Shown here: piece by piece, positions 1 through 10,443 of the stretch
Numbering within the stretch: the first letter of the stretch is position 1
Layout of the letters: every line of letters begins with the position of its first letter
Origin: Bog-756 sp963725275
Lineage (GTDB): Bacteria > Actinomycetota > Acidimicrobiia > Acidimicrobiales > RAAP-2
DNA length: 64,000 nucleotides
Assembly: GCA_963725275.1 (NCBI GenBank)
Contig: CAVRXS010000003.1
Coordinates: 186,001-250,000, forward strand
Direction of reading: 5' to 3'
Program-made: the position numbers and the translations under genes
Notes under the pieces: generated by a model
The model's database searches: none
What the model was told of the DNA's origin: nothing
What the model saw: only the letters and a program-made list of their open reading frames with translations

Positions 1-2958
1 GCACCTCGGCCGCCGCGGCGCGATCGAGTGGCCCGAGCTCGGCGGGATCGACGGGAAGGCCCGGTGGGAGCCCGGAGGGGCCGGAGGCGGCAAGCCCCCG
101 GGGCACCGGCACCGCCCGGGTCCGCCGCTCCTCGAGCGGTGCCCCGTCGAGGAAGGTGAAGGGCTTGCCGGTGAGGATCCCGTGCGAGAGGGGGGAGGGC
201 TCGACCGATTCGACGCAGTGCACCGCCACCCGGCCCGACTCGAGGCCCTCGAGCAGCGCCACCAGCCCGGCTGCGTCGAGGGGCTCGGTCAGACAGTCCT
301 CGATCGTCTGGCGGACGAGGACGTGGTCGGGCACCCCGACCGGGCCCGGCGTGGCGTTCTCCTGGCAAGCGGCTAGTGCCGGCCAGGCCGCGGCCAACAG
401 GTCCTCGGCCTCCATCCGCTGCAGGTGGATCGGACGCCGCTTGCCACCCCGCGACCGCGGCACGATCAGGGCGCGGGTGAGGTTCCACCGCCACCTCGCA
501 CCCAGCATCGGATGAGGCAGGACCGCCTGGGTGAGGACCTCCACCGCGGTCCCGCTCGCAAGCATGCGAGGGACGTCGGGGAGGGGGAAGCTGTGCTGCG
601 GTCCGAGTGAGATGACCACGGTGTCGTCGTCGGCCGCGGCCTGGAGCTCGAAGTCGAACGAGACACAGAACCGCTTCCGGAGCGCGAGGCCGAGGGCCCG
701 GTTGATCCGTCCGCCGTAGGGGGCGTGCACGATGAGCTGGGATCCCTCGACCTCGTCGAAGACCCGCTCGATGACCAAGCGGTCCCGGGTCGGGAGTGCA
801 CCCAGGGTGGCGAGTCCCGCGCCGAGGTACGCCGCCACCTGCGCGGCCACCGCTTCGGAGACGCCGGCCCGATCCCTGATGAGCGCCCTGGTTCCCTCGC
901 CGTCGCCGGCCGCCAGGAGCGGTTCGACTGCAGCCCGGAGATCACTCACCTCCTCGGAGAGCTCGGCGGTGCGCGCCGGGGCTTCCCCCAACCAGAACGG
1001 GATGGTCGGCGGGAGATCCCCCGCATCGGACACCCGGACCACCCCGGTCTCGACCTTCTTGACCCGCCAGGAGTGGGTCCCGAGCAGGAAGATGTCACCG
1101 GCAGTGGCCTCGACAGCGAAGTCCTCGTGGACCGAGCCCACCGTGGTCCCCTCGGGATCCAGCACGACCCGGTACTCCCCTGTCTCGGGGATGGCGCCGC
1201 CGCTCGTGAGTGCAGCGAGGCGGGCGCCGCGCCGGGCACGCAGCCGCCCGTTGACGCCGTCGTGATGGAGGTGGGCGCCGCGCCGGCCGCGCCCGGTGGT
1301 GATGCCCCACGAGACCAGGTCGACCACCTCGTCGAAGACCTCGCGGGTCAACGCGCCGTACGGGGCTGCCCCACGCACCAGCTCGCACAGGGCGTCCACG
1401 TCGCACTCCTCGGCGGCCGCGACCTCGGCGACGAGCTGTTGGGCGAGGACATCCAACGGCGCAACCGGCGGGTGGAGCTCGTCGAGATGCCCGGCACGCA
1501 CTCCGGCCAGGAGGGCGGTGCACTCGACCAGCTCGTCGCGGGTGAGTGGGTAGAGGCGGCCGGCAGGAGTTCCCTCCAACTGGTGGTTGGCCCGACCGAC
1601 CCGTTGGAGGAAGGTGGCGATAGCCCGCGGAGAGCCGATCTGGCAGACCAACTCGACGGGTCCGACGTCGATCCCGAGCTCGAGGGAGGCGGTCGCCACG
1701 AGTGCACGCAGGTCCCCTGCCCGGAGGCGCTGCTCGACGATGCGGCGGCGCGCCGCGGAGAGACTCCCGTGGTGGGCGGCCACCTGCAGGGCCGCGTCGA
1801 TCGGGTCGCCGTCGCGAGCCGGCCGCGGCCGGGCCCCATCGGGTGTGCCCAGCGTGTCCGGAGCATCGTCCGCAGCATCCTCGTCGGCCGCACCGAGCCG
1901 AATGGAGAGTTGGTGGGCGACGCGTTCGGCCATCTTGCGGGTGTTGACGAAGACGAGCGTGGTCCGGTGGTCGAGGACGTGGTCGGCGATCCGGTCGAGC
2001 ACGTCGCCGAGCTGGCCCCCGCTGGCCACCGATTCGAGCTCGCTGTCCGGTAGCTCGATGGAGACGTCGAGGTCCCTGGCGTGGCCGCAGTCGACGATCG
2101 TGGTCGGGCGCGTCGAGGGATCGGAGCCCGAGAGGAGGCGGGCCACCACCGCCAGGGGACGCTGGGTGGCCGACAGCCCGATCCGCTGCACCTTGCCACC
2201 GTGGGCCGCGACCAGGTGGGTCAATCGCTCGAGGGTCAGGGCCAGGTGGGCCCCGCGCTTGTCGCGGGCCAGGGTGTGGACCTCGTCCACGATGAGCGTG
2301 TGGACACCGGTCAGGATCGCCCGCGACGAGGCCGCGGTGAGGAGGAGATAGAGCGACTCCGGGGTCGTGACGAGAAGGTCCGGCGGTGATCGGCGCATCG
2401 CCGCACGCTCGGCCGCGGGGGTGTCGCCGGTGCGCACGGCCACCGAGAGGTCCGGCGCCGGCAGCCCGAGGCGAGCAGCTTCCGCCGAGATGCCCGCGAG
2501 GGGAACCTCGAGGTTCTCCTGGACGTCGACTGCGAGGGCGCGCAGCGGCGAGACGTAGACCACGCCGGGACCCACCGGGCGGCTGGTCGCCGGATCGGCC
2601 GGGTCGTCGACGACGGGCAGCGGCAACCGACCCTCGGCCGTCACCGCATGGGCGCGGTACGCGGCGTCGATCGCCACCAGGAAGCCGGTCAGGGTCTTGC
2701 CGGTGCCGGTGGGCGACGCCACCAGGACGTCTCCCCCTCCTGGATCCGGGGCCAGGCCGAGCGCTGGGGCAGGGTCGGGCCGTCGGGGAATCGCCGGTGG
2801 AACCAGCTGGCGACCGCCGGATGGAACGTTCGGAGGATCGAGTCCGCCGGCAGGTCGTGGACGCAGGATGGGCGTTCGGCCCACTCCGCCTCTGACGCAG
2901 CAGGGCCCGCCGGGGGGGGCCCGGTCCCAGCCGGCTCGGCGCGCGCTGTGGTGACCAC
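1..2958 (-). CDS. lhr: Lhr-type ATP-dependent DNA helicase, 3' end beyond window, one frameshift
   Basis: Superfamily 2 helicase of the Lhr family, which unwinds DNA with ATP in DNA repair. The reading frame shows the Walker A motif SPTGTGKT near 2705-2728, a DEVH box near 2290, an SATQR motif III, the motif LVFVNTRKMAER near 1935 and a GLLxR-like SPRAIATFLQRVGRANH motif near 1600. This is followed by the winged-helix and Lhr-core domains. The frame stays open to base 1, so the C-terminus is missing. The first part (FHPAVASWFHRRFP, typical of the Lhr N-terminus) is in a different frame. One extra G in the C5/G5 run at 2733-2737 would join the two parts. The start is uncertain: GTG at 2958, or GTG at 3006. 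Confidence 0.88.
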
Positions 2959-3195
2959 GAGTGCAGTCCACCCTAGAGGTGTGACGAGCCGCACCGCCCG
3001 GCCCACCCGGCGGCCCGCTGGAGGGTCACCTGGCTGCCGTCTCCTCCCGATCGACCCACGGGTCGGCCTGCCCGGCCCCTTCGGCTGCCCCTCGGGCTCT
3101 CGGCAATAGGGCTCTGAGCAGGGAGAAGAAGAAATTTGAGAAATTGTTCGAGAAATTGCTCAAGTTGGGGTCCGCAGGTGCCGATACGGGGAAGG

Positions 3196-4014
3196 TCAGC
3201 GGGGACGGAGCCCCGGATGGCTCCTCGCCACGATCGGCACGAGCACCCGCCGCGGCGAGAACCCGGCCACCGCGGCGGTGACCCGGTTGGCCGCACCCGG
3301 GACGACCACCGCGCGATTGCCGTCCAATCCCTTGATCGCCGCCCTGGCAACGTCGCCGGCCGACACCCACATGACCTTCGGCAGGGCAGACGTGTCGCCC
3401 TCCTCGAACCCAGCGGCTGCGGCGAACCCGGTCTCGACCGGGCCCGGGCAGAGGGCGGTCACCGTCACCCCGTGTGGACGCAGCTCCTCGCGGATCGCGT
3501 AGCTGTACGAGAGGACGAACGCCTTGGCCGCCGCGTACGCGGCCTGTCCGGGGATCGGTTGGAAGGCGGCGGTCGACGCCACGTTGAGCACGACACCGCT
3601 CCGACGCTCGACCATTCCGGGCAGGAAGAGCGAGCAGAGATGGGCGACCGCCTCGACATCGGTTCGTATCAGGGCCATCTCGCGCCCGGGGTCTGACCGG
3701 TGGACCGGGCCCACCGTCGAGAATCCGGCATTGTTGACGAGGACGTTGACGGCGAGGCCACGTCCCTCGATGACTCCGGGCAACGAGGCACGGTCCGCCT
3801 CGTCGGCGAGGTCGGCGACGATGACCTCCGCGCGCACGCCGTGGTTTGCTGCCAGGGCCTCGGCCAGGGATCGGAGCTTCGACTCGGACCGGGCCACCAG
3901 GGTCACCCCGAGGCCGCGGGCCGCCAGCAGTGCTGCGATCTCCTCGCCGATGCCGGACGACGCGCCGGTCACCAGACAGGTCCGATCCGGACGGGGGACG
4001 GGAATGCTGCTCAT
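3196..4014 (-). CDS. SDR family NAD(P)-dependent oxidoreductase
   Basis: Classical short-chain dehydrogenase/reductase of 272 residues. The cofactor-binding motif TGASSGIG is at residues 16-23, NNAG at 94-97, and the catalytic Ser147, Tyr160 and Lys164 (YAAAK) are all present. The sequence around PGPVETGF after the active site is the usual substrate-loop entry. It most resembles DltE/YqjQ-like SDRs of unknown substrate. It starts with ATG and is read away from the helicase gene start, on the same strand. Nothing around it fixes the substrate. Confidence 0.9.
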   Translation of the reverse strand: MSSIPVPRPDRTCLVTGASSGIGEEIAALLAARGLGVTLVARSESKLRSLAEALAANHGVRAEVIVADLADEADRASLPGVIEGRGLAVNVLVNNAGFSTVGPVHRSDPGREMALIRTDVEAVAHLCSLFLPGMVERRSGVVLNVASTAAFQPIPGQAAYAAAKAFVLSYSYAIREELRPHGVTVTALCPGPVETGFAAAAGFEEGDTSALPKVMWVSAGDVARAAIKGLDGNRAVVVPGAANRVTAAVAGFSPRRVLVPIVARSHPGLRPR

Positions 4015-4080
4015 GGGACGGAGCGTAGGCGGGTCACCGGGAGCGCCGCAGCGGGACGCGCTCCGCGGTCAGCGTTGCGC

Positions 4081-5292
4081 TCAGACCTGGCCGAGCGTGC
4101 TGTAGACGGCGCGTGCCCGGTACCGGAGCGGGCGCTCGTCGAGCTCCTCCAGAAGATGCGCGACCCACCCCGACACGCGCGCCACGGTAAAGATCGTCTG
4201 TCCCGCATCCGGCGGGATCCCGGCCGCCCACACGACAGCGGCCAGTCCGAGGTCGACATTGGGAGGTGGGAGGTCGGCCGCGGCCGCGAGGTCCACGATC
4301 GAGTGGAGAAGTGCACGTTCGTCGGGCGTGGCCAGGGCGCAGAAGAGGCCGTCCAGCACGCCGAAGCGGGCGTCCCCGGACTCGTAGACCGGATGCCCGA
4401 ACCCCGGGAGGAGATCGTGGTACCGGAGGGCGTCGGACACGGCCCGCTCCACCCCGACGGCGGCTGCTTCGGTGAGCAGGCCGTGGACCACCTGGCTCGC
4501 TCCCCCGTGCAGACGGCCACCGAGGGTGCCCAGCCCCGCGAGCACCACGTCGTACGTGTCCGCCCGGACAGACGCGGCCACCCGCGCCGCCACGGTGGAG
4601 GTGGCGAGTTCGTGATCGGCCAACAGGACCAGCGCTGCGTTGCAGGCCCGGACCAGCTCCTCGCTCGGGGAGGGACTGAGCCGCACCGCCAACCTCCCGG
4701 CGATCGAGTTCTCGACGACCCGCCCACCGTCCAGGATCAGGTGCGGCGGTGCATTGCCCCCGGACGCACCTGCTGGCACCTCGAGGGCCGCAACCATCGC
4801 CGCCACGATGCGGCGCGCCACCCGGACCACCGCACGCGGACGCAGGTCACCCCGGAGGGGATCGGTGCCGCCGGCCAGTACGACCGCCCACCGCAGGCGG
4901 TCCCCGGCGGCCAAGGCCGGAGTCGGCCCGAGTTCCGCCGTCTCCCAGCGGGCATCGGCATCCACGGCGTCTTGCTCTCCCCACAGTAGTCCGGCCACCT
5001 CCTCGTACGAGGCCGTCGTCGCCAGGTCGACCGCAGGGATCCCCCGGTAGAGCGGCCCGTGATCGGTGAGCTGGGTGATCGCGGTGGTGATGGTGGCCAT
5101 CCGGGTCTCGACCGTCTTGCCACGACGGGACCGCCGCGCGAGACGCTCCACGTCGTCCACCGAGAAGAGGCTGTGCCTGCCGCCGGGTTCGGGATGCGAG
5201 GCGAGGAGGCCCCGGCTCACATAGGCGTAGAGGGTGGTCACCTTGACCCCGAGGCGGCGTGCGGCCTCGTCGCTGCGGAGCATCCGATCCAT
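4081..5292 (-). CDS. citrate synthase fused to an N-terminal MerR-type DNA-binding domain
   Basis: A 403-residue protein. Residues about 5-45 form a MerR-like helix-turn-helix (RLGVKVTTLYAYVSRGLL, then a wing ending GRHSLFSVDDVERL). The remainder is a citrate synthase fold with GRLHGGASQ, GFGHPVYESGD and the catalytic-Asp segment PNVDLG. The family is known as helix-turn-helix citrate/2-methylcitrate synthases. ATG at 5292 is chosen over longer reading frames because AGGAGAAGG lies just upstream. It is divergent from a second citrate synthase (5495), and an inverted repeat sits between them, so it may both condense acyl-CoA with oxaloacetate and control the pair. That regulatory role is inferred. 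Confidence 0.88.
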   Translation of the reverse strand: MDRMLRSDEAARRLGVKVTTLYAYVSRGLLASHPEPGGRHSLFSVDDVERLARRSRRGKTVETRMATITTAITQLTDHGPLYRGIPAVDLATTASYEEVAGLLWGEQDAVDADARWETAELGPTPALAAGDRLRWAVVLAGGTDPLRGDLRPRAVVRVARRIVAAMVAALEVPAGASGGNAPPHLILDGGRVVENSIAGRLAVRLSPSPSEELVRACNAALVLLADHELATSTVAARVAASVRADTYDVVLAGLGTLGGRLHGGASQVVHGLLTEAAAVGVERAVSDALRYHDLLPGFGHPVYESGDARFGVLDGLFCALATPDERALLHSIVDLAAAADLPPPNVDLGLAAVVWAAGIPPDAGQTIFTVARVSGWVAHLLEELDERPLRYRARAVYSTLGQV

Positions 5293-5380
5293 GGGAACCC
5301 TTCTCCTGCCTGTCGCCGCGCCGACGGTGCGGTCTCGGCCGGCCGCGGCACGACCCGCAACAGCTTGGACAAGCGCGGAC

Positions 5381-5399
5381 ATATTGACTTGATCAATAT
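5381..5399. promoter_or_regulatory. inverted repeat between the two citrate synthase genes, candidate MerR operator
   Basis: ATATTGA and TCAATAT form perfect 7-base arms around a 5-base spacer. The sequence is AT-rich inside a very GC-rich divergent promoter region. The neighbouring gene encodes a citrate synthase with a MerR-type DNA-binding domain, which makes this the obvious candidate site for it. No binding is shown by the sequence. Confidence 0.55.
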
Positions 5400-5494
5400 T
5401 TACAACCCCTGGTCGACCTGTCCACACTGGAGAAGGAGCACCAGCTCCAACCCACGCGCGTGGACCCCGGTCCGCCGACCATCAGGAGGGCCCC

Positions 5495-7012
5495 ATGCCG
5501 ACCGCCGTCCAGGAACTCATGTCCTCGCCGCCGGTCACCTGCCCGGCGGGCATCTCCCTCGCCGAGGCGACCACACTCATGAACGACCACCGCATCGGTT
5601 CGCTCGTGGTGACCGATGACGACCGGGTGGTCGGGATCCTGACCGAGCGCGATCTCCTGCGGGCCGCCGCCGGGCGCGCCGATCCGATCCACGAGGCGGT
5701 ACACCGGTGGATGACCGCCGACCCCGACGTCCTCGGCCCGCGAGAGGAGGTCGGCGCCGCCTGGTCGGGTCTCACCCATCACCACTACCGGCATCTCCCG
5801 GTGGTCGACGGCGAAGACCTCGTCGGCGTGGTCTCGATCCGCGATCTGTTGACCGTGGCCCAGATCCGTCCCGCGGCCGAGCCGGGTGCGGAGGTGCCAC
5901 GGGGGCTCGAGGGGGTGGTGGTCGCCGAGACCTCGGTGGGCGACGTCCGCGGTCGGGAGGGCTTCTACCACTACCGCCAGTACGCGGCCACCGAGCTCGC
6001 CGCCCATCGCTCGCTGGAGGACGTCTGGCAGCTCCTCTTCGACGGAGCCCTTCCCGACCGCGCGTCCTCGGTGAGGTTCGCCGAGGAGGTCGGCGCGCTG
6101 CGCGACCTCCCTCCCGGCCTGGCGTCGCTGCTACCGGAGATCGCACCGCTCGGGAGCGAGCTCGATGCGCTGCGGACCGCTGTCTCCCTCCTCGGGAGCG
6201 AGCTCGGGTGGGCGCCGAGCCACGACACCGGTCCCGAACAGCTGCGCGCCGAGGCCCTGCAGCTCTGCGCAGTGGTGCCGACCGTGCTGACCGGTGTGCA
6301 CCGTCTCCGCCACGGTCTCGACCCGGTCCCGCCGCGGGGCGACCTCTCGTACGCCGCCAACTACCTCTGGATGCTGCAGGGCAGCGAGGCTCCTCCCTCC
6401 CACGTGCGAGCCATCGAGCAGTACCTGGTGCTGACCATCGACCACGGGTTCAACGCCTCGACCTTCACCGGACGGGTGATCACCTCCACCGGGGCCGACT
6501 TGGCCGCGGCCATCAGCGGCGCCATCGGCGCTCTCTCCGGTCCCCTCCACGGCGGTGCCCCGAGCCGGGCCCTCGACATGCTGGACAGCATCGGCACGCC
6601 CGATCGGGCGGAGGCCTGGATCCGCGCAGCGGTGGAACGCGGCGACCGGATCATGGGCTTCGGCCACCGCGTGTACAAGACCGACGATCCGCGTTCGCTG
6701 TTCCTGCGCGACGTGGCCCGTTCCCTCAGCGGCCCCCTGGTGGACTTCGCCGAGGAGGTCGAGCGGACTGCCGTCGAGGTGCTGGCCGACCTCAAGCCGG
6801 GCCGGCAGCTCTACACCAACGTCGAGTTCTTCGCCGGCGTGGTCATGCACACCTGTGGGATCCCCCGCGAGATGTTCACGCCGACCTTCGCCTCGAGCCG
6901 GACCATCGGCTGGGCCGCCCACGTCATGGAGCAGGCCGGCGACAACCGGCTCATCCGGCCGGCCGCTCGCTACAACGGACCACCCGCTCCCCAGCCGGTC
7001 CCCGCTCCCTGA
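5495..7012 (+). CDS. CBS-domain citrate synthase
   Basis: 505 residues. Two CBS motifs (about residues 6-60 and 70-128, with GILTERDLLRA and GVVSIRDLLT) precede a citrate synthase domain (about 140-500) carrying GPLHGGAPSRA, GFGHRVYKTDDPR and FTPTFASSRTIGWAAH. The usual catalytic-Asp segment reads TNVEFFAG, with Glu replacing Asp, as in a known actinobacterial citrate synthase branch. CBS pairs commonly bind adenine nucleotides, so allosteric control by energy charge is likely but inferred. It is preceded by a GGAGGG ribosome site. The divergent gene is a second citrate synthase with a MerR domain. Confidence 0.9.
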   Translation: MPTAVQELMSSPPVTCPAGISLAEATTLMNDHRIGSLVVTDDDRVVGILTERDLLRAAAGRADPIHEAVHRWMTADPDVLGPREEVGAAWSGLTHHHYRHLPVVDGEDLVGVVSIRDLLTVAQIRPAAEPGAEVPRGLEGVVVAETSVGDVRGREGFYHYRQYAATELAAHRSLEDVWQLLFDGALPDRASSVRFAEEVGALRDLPPGLASLLPEIAPLGSELDALRTAVSLLGSELGWAPSHDTGPEQLRAEALQLCAVVPTVLTGVHRLRHGLDPVPPRGDLSYAANYLWMLQGSEAPPSHVRAIEQYLVLTIDHGFNASTFTGRVITSTGADLAAAISGAIGALSGPLHGGAPSRALDMLDSIGTPDRAEAWIRAAVERGDRIMGFGHRVYKTDDPRSLFLRDVARSLSGPLVDFAEEVERTAVEVLADLKPGRQLYTNVEFFAGVVMHTCGIPREMFTPTFASSRTIGWAAHVMEQAGDNRLIRPAARYNGPPAPQPVPAP

Positions 7013-7014
7013 CC

Positions 7015-7524
7015 TCAGCGCGATGGGCCGAGGTGCCGGATCGGGCGCTCCTCGATGCCACGCAGGTGGAGGGCGCGTCGCGCGATCCGCCAACCGTCAC
7101 CCGTCCGGCGGTACGTGTCCATGTACCGGAGGTACCAGATGGTGTCGGTACCAGCGTCCCCGCTACCTGTCGTCCCCGCGCCCGCCCCGAGGTGGTGGGC
7201 CACGCCGACGATCTCACCGGTCGCGGTGTCCCCGTGCACCTCGTAGCGCGCACCGCTGAGTCCGTGATGGGTCCGGTGGAACCGTGCGAGACCCGACGGG
7301 ATCCGTTCGAGCGCGTCGTGTCCGGTCCGGCAGATGACCGGATCGGGCCCGCTCGATGCGTCAGGCACCCAGAGCTCTCCGTCGGGAAGGAAGAGCGCAG
7401 CGAACGCCACGCCGTCGAGCGCGTCGACTGCGGCGGCGTAGCCGGTCGAGAGCAGGCGCAATTCGTCCTCGTCCGCGGCATCCCGGCTGTCCTGTGCACC
7501 CCCGAGCCGATCCGGCTCAGCCAC
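7015..7524 (-). CDS. NTF2-like (SnoaL) family protein
   Basis: 169-residue protein with the cone-shaped NTF2/SnoaL-like pattern: an N-terminal helix (ELRLLSTGYAAAVDALDG), FLPDGELWVPD, then HHGLSGARYEVHGDTATGEIVGVAHHL and a final YRRTGDGWRIARRALHLRGI. Such proteins act as small polyketide cyclases, isomerases or dehydratase-like enzymes, and the His/Asp residues of that pocket appear present. Its first codons overlap the end of the upstream LLM oxidoreductase by 8 bases, so the two are probably translated together and may act on the same compound. The substrate is unknown. Confidence 0.85.
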   Translation of the reverse strand: MAEPDRLGGAQDSRDAADEDELRLLSTGYAAAVDALDGVAFAALFLPDGELWVPDASSGPDPVICRTGHDALERIPSGLARFHRTHHGLSGARYEVHGDTATGEIVGVAHHLGAGAGTTGSGDAGTDTIWYLRYMDTYRRTGDGWRIARRALHLRGIEERPIRHLGPSR

Positions 7525-8413
7525 CGGGGGACGACCGCAGGGCGAACCGGTCGGAGAAACCGGACAGCTCCTCGCGGATGCTGTCGAGGTCTGCGTTCAT
7601 CGACGTGGAGAGGAGCATGCGGTCGACGCCCGCGGCCGACGCCGAGTCCACCTCCTCCTCGGTCAGGGTCGGCAGGTAGCCGGACACCGAGAGCTCGATC
7701 GATTCGGGATCCCGCCCGGCCGCCTCGGCCGCATCGCGCATCTGGCCGACGCGGATCGTGAGCTCGGCGGGCGCGAGCCCGAGGGGCTGAAAGCCGTCGC
7801 CGAGCCGGCCGGCCCGCCGTGCCGCGGCCGCGCTGTGACCCCCGATATGGAGTGGCACGCCGCCGGGTCGCACGGGCTTCGGAAAGGAGTGGGCGTGGCA
7901 GAAGGAGACGAACGCGCCGTCGAAGGCGGCGCCCTCCTCGCCCGAATCGGCCCAGAGGGCCCGCATGGCCTCGATGGTCTCGTCGGTACGTCGTCCCCTG
8001 GTTCGGGGGTCGGCCCCGGTGGCAGACAACTCCTCCTCCATCCAGCCCACCCCGAGGCACATCCGCACCCGGCCCTTCGAGAGTACGTCGACCGTGGCGA
8101 TCCGCTTGGCCAGGACCACCGCCTGGTGGTTCGGGACCACGAGGACGCCGGTGGCGAGGGTGATCCGCGACGTCACCGCCGCCAGGAAGGCCATCAGGTC
8201 GAGCGGGTCGGGGATGCGGCAGTCGTCGGGCAGCGGCATCCGTCCCGACGAGGCGTAGGGGTAGGTGCTCGTGTAGTCCGAGATGACCACGGCGTGCTCG
8301 ACGAACACCAGCGACTCGAACCCGCTCGCCTCGGCGTGCCGGGCGAACCCGGTCATCCACTCCGGGTCGGCGGTCACTCCCGTGCGGACGGGCGGGATGA
8401 TGCCGAACTCCAT
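7517..8413 (-). CDS. LLM class F420-dependent oxidoreductase
   Basis: 298-residue luciferase-like TIM-barrel protein. It has the N-terminal MEFGIIPPVRTG, the SLVFVEHAVV strand, ATGVLVVPNHQAVVLAKRIATVDVLSKGRV (the characteristic central block) and GVGWMEEE. Enzymes of this subgroup (TIGR03619-like) usually use coenzyme F420. ATG at 8413 follows a good AAGGAG ribosome site. A longer open frame upstream is not coding-like. It forms a two-gene unit with the NTF2-like gene. Confidence 0.9.
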   Translation of the reverse strand: MEFGIIPPVRTGVTADPEWMTGFARHAEASGFESLVFVEHAVVISDYTSTYPYASSGRMPLPDDCRIPDPLDLMAFLAAVTSRITLATGVLVVPNHQAVVLAKRIATVDVLSKGRVRMCLGVGWMEEELSATGADPRTRGRRTDETIEAMRALWADSGEEGAAFDGAFVSFCHAHSFPKPVRPGGVPLHIGGHSAAAARRAGRLGDGFQPLGLAPAELTIRVGQMRDAAEAAGRDPESIELSVSGYLPTLTEEEVDSASAAGVDRMLLSTSMNADLDSIREELSGFSDRFALRSSPGG

Positions 8414-8650
8414 GGGTGCTCCTTCGTCCTGCGTCGCCCGGCGGTCCGGCGCCGAGCGTACGCAGGCCCATCGCCGACCGCCAGCGAGCAACTGCGGGCG
8501 TCGTCGAGCTCCGCGCACCAACGAGGACACCTCCCGGCGATGCTCCCGATGCCCGCCGGCGGATCGGTAGCCTGGAACCGTCCCCACGTGCCCCGACCAA
8601 GGGGACGAGACGACCCCGACGTGGGGCTGCGGGGACGACGGGACACTCCC

Positions 8651-10431
8651 ATGAGCAGACACGGCGCACAGTCATCCGGAGACCACGGGGAATCCGATCC
8701 GGCGTCCGCGCCCCCGGCGGCTCCCGACCCCCGGGTGAGCCGCCGGCGATTCCTGGCCTGGTCGGCGGCGGGAGGTGCTGCAGCAGCCGTCGCACTCGGT
8801 GCGGCTGATGCGGCCGGTGCGTTCGACGGGACCGTGGCCCCGCCGCGTCGTCCGGAGCATCCGAGGGTGCATCCTCGCTCGAAGACCGCCCAGCCGCTTT
8901 CCCACAGTGTCACCGTGATCGACGGGGTGACCCTGCCGACCTCGCCCGCGATCGTCGCAGAGAACGCGCTGACCGGGCACGCCTGGTGGGTCACCACCCC
9001 CCAGCAGGCAGGAGACGTGGAGGGGTACGCCGATGCGGTGAGCGCAGTGTCCGGCAACCCGGTCACCCTCTACGTGAGCACCAAGGCCGCCACCTTCCAT
9101 GTCGAGGCCTACCGGATGGGCTACTACCAGGGGATCGGCGCACGACTGGTGTGGACATCCGACGAGATCCCCGGCGTCCGGCAGCCGCTGCCCGCCCTCC
9201 TCTCGCCGACCAACACGATCGAGTGCGACTGGTCCCCCTCGCTGACCCTGACCGTCGACGACGACTGGCCTCCGGGTGCCTACCTGCTCAAGCTCGTCGG
9301 GGCGACCGGCGAACAGGGGTTCATCCCCCTCTGTGTGCGGGACGACAGCTCCCGGGCCGCGATCGTCATCCAGCACTCTGTGACCACCTGGCAGGCGTAC
9401 AACCGGTGGGGTGGGTACTCCCTGTACTACGGCAACAACGCGGGGCGCTCTCCTTCACCCACGCGCCGGCGGAGGGGACCTACGCCAACCGGGCGCGGAT
9501 CGTCTCGTTCGACCGGCCCTACGACCACGACTGGGCATCGGGTGCTGCCGACTTCGTCGGCAACGAGCTGCCGGTGGTCTTCCACGCCGAGCGGCTGGGG
9601 CTCGACGTGACCTACTGGACCGACGTCGACCTCCACGCCCGGCCCGATCTCCTGGTCAACCACCTCGCCCTGGTGAGCCTCGGACACGACGAGTACTGGT
9701 CGGCCCCAATGCGCGACGCAGCAGTGTCCGGGGTGGCGGGCGGCCTCAACATGGCCTTCCTCGGAGCCAACGCCTGTTACCGGCAGATCCGGTTCGAGCC
9801 CTCGCGGCTCGGGCCCGACCGCCACCAGATCTGTTACAAGTCGGCAGCAGAGGACCCGATCACGGGACACGACGACGCGCTGGTGACCGTCAACTGGGCC
9901 GACTCACCGGTCTCCAAACCCGAGTCCGAGCTCATCGGGAGCACATACCAGGACGTCGGCGCCAACGCCGACATGGTCATCGCCGATCCGACCGCATGGG
10001 CGCTGGCCGGCACGGGCCTGAGCGTCGGCCAACACCTCCCCAAGGTGGTGGAGGGCGAGTTCGACCGCTACCAGCCCGACGGACCGGGTCCGGCGGAGGT
10101 GGACGTCATCGCCCACTCGATCGTCGCCAACCGCCGCGACAACTACTCGGACGTGACCTGGTACACGGCGACCGCCGGCGGTGGCGTGTTCGCCACCGGC
10201 AACGCCAGCTGGATCGGCCAGATGTCGGACGCACCCCTCATTCCGCCCAACGTGCTCCCTTCCGCCGTGCCCGGGGTGACCGAGGCCCTGTTGCGGATCA
10301 TGGTGAACGTGTACGCCGTCATCGGGATGGGGCCTGCCAGCATCACCCACCCCTCGTCGGGGACGTGGCGGGCGGCCTACCCCGCGGGGTCGGTCTCCGC
10401 CCTCGCCGCCGCGTCCGACACGACGGCCTGA
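8651..10431 (+). CDS. Tat-exported N,N-dimethylformamidase beta-subunit-like protein, frameshifted
   Basis: About 590 residues. The N-terminus carries a twin-arginine signal (SRRRFLAWSAAGG, then an Ala-rich hydrophobic stretch). The body matches the large-subunit family of N,N-dimethylformamidase: YRMGYYQGIGARLVW, WQAYNRWGGYSLYYGNN, SFDRPYDHDWASGAADF, LGLDVTYWTDVDLH, SLGHDEYWS and FLGANACYRQIRFE. The frame changes inside the G4 run at 9442-9445. One more G gives GNNAGALSFTHAPAEG and restores the family sequence. Many actinobacteria carry such secreted proteins and their real substrate is not known. It is either a broken gene or a consensus error. Confidence 0.82.
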
Positions 10432-10443
10432 GCCTCGCTCAGG

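Noticed and set aside
725..2053. Long plus-strand frame over the helicase gene
   Set aside because: It is the complementary shadow of the Lhr helicase. Its composition (many His, Asp, Arg, Gly) has no domain and the minus strand carries all helicase motifs.
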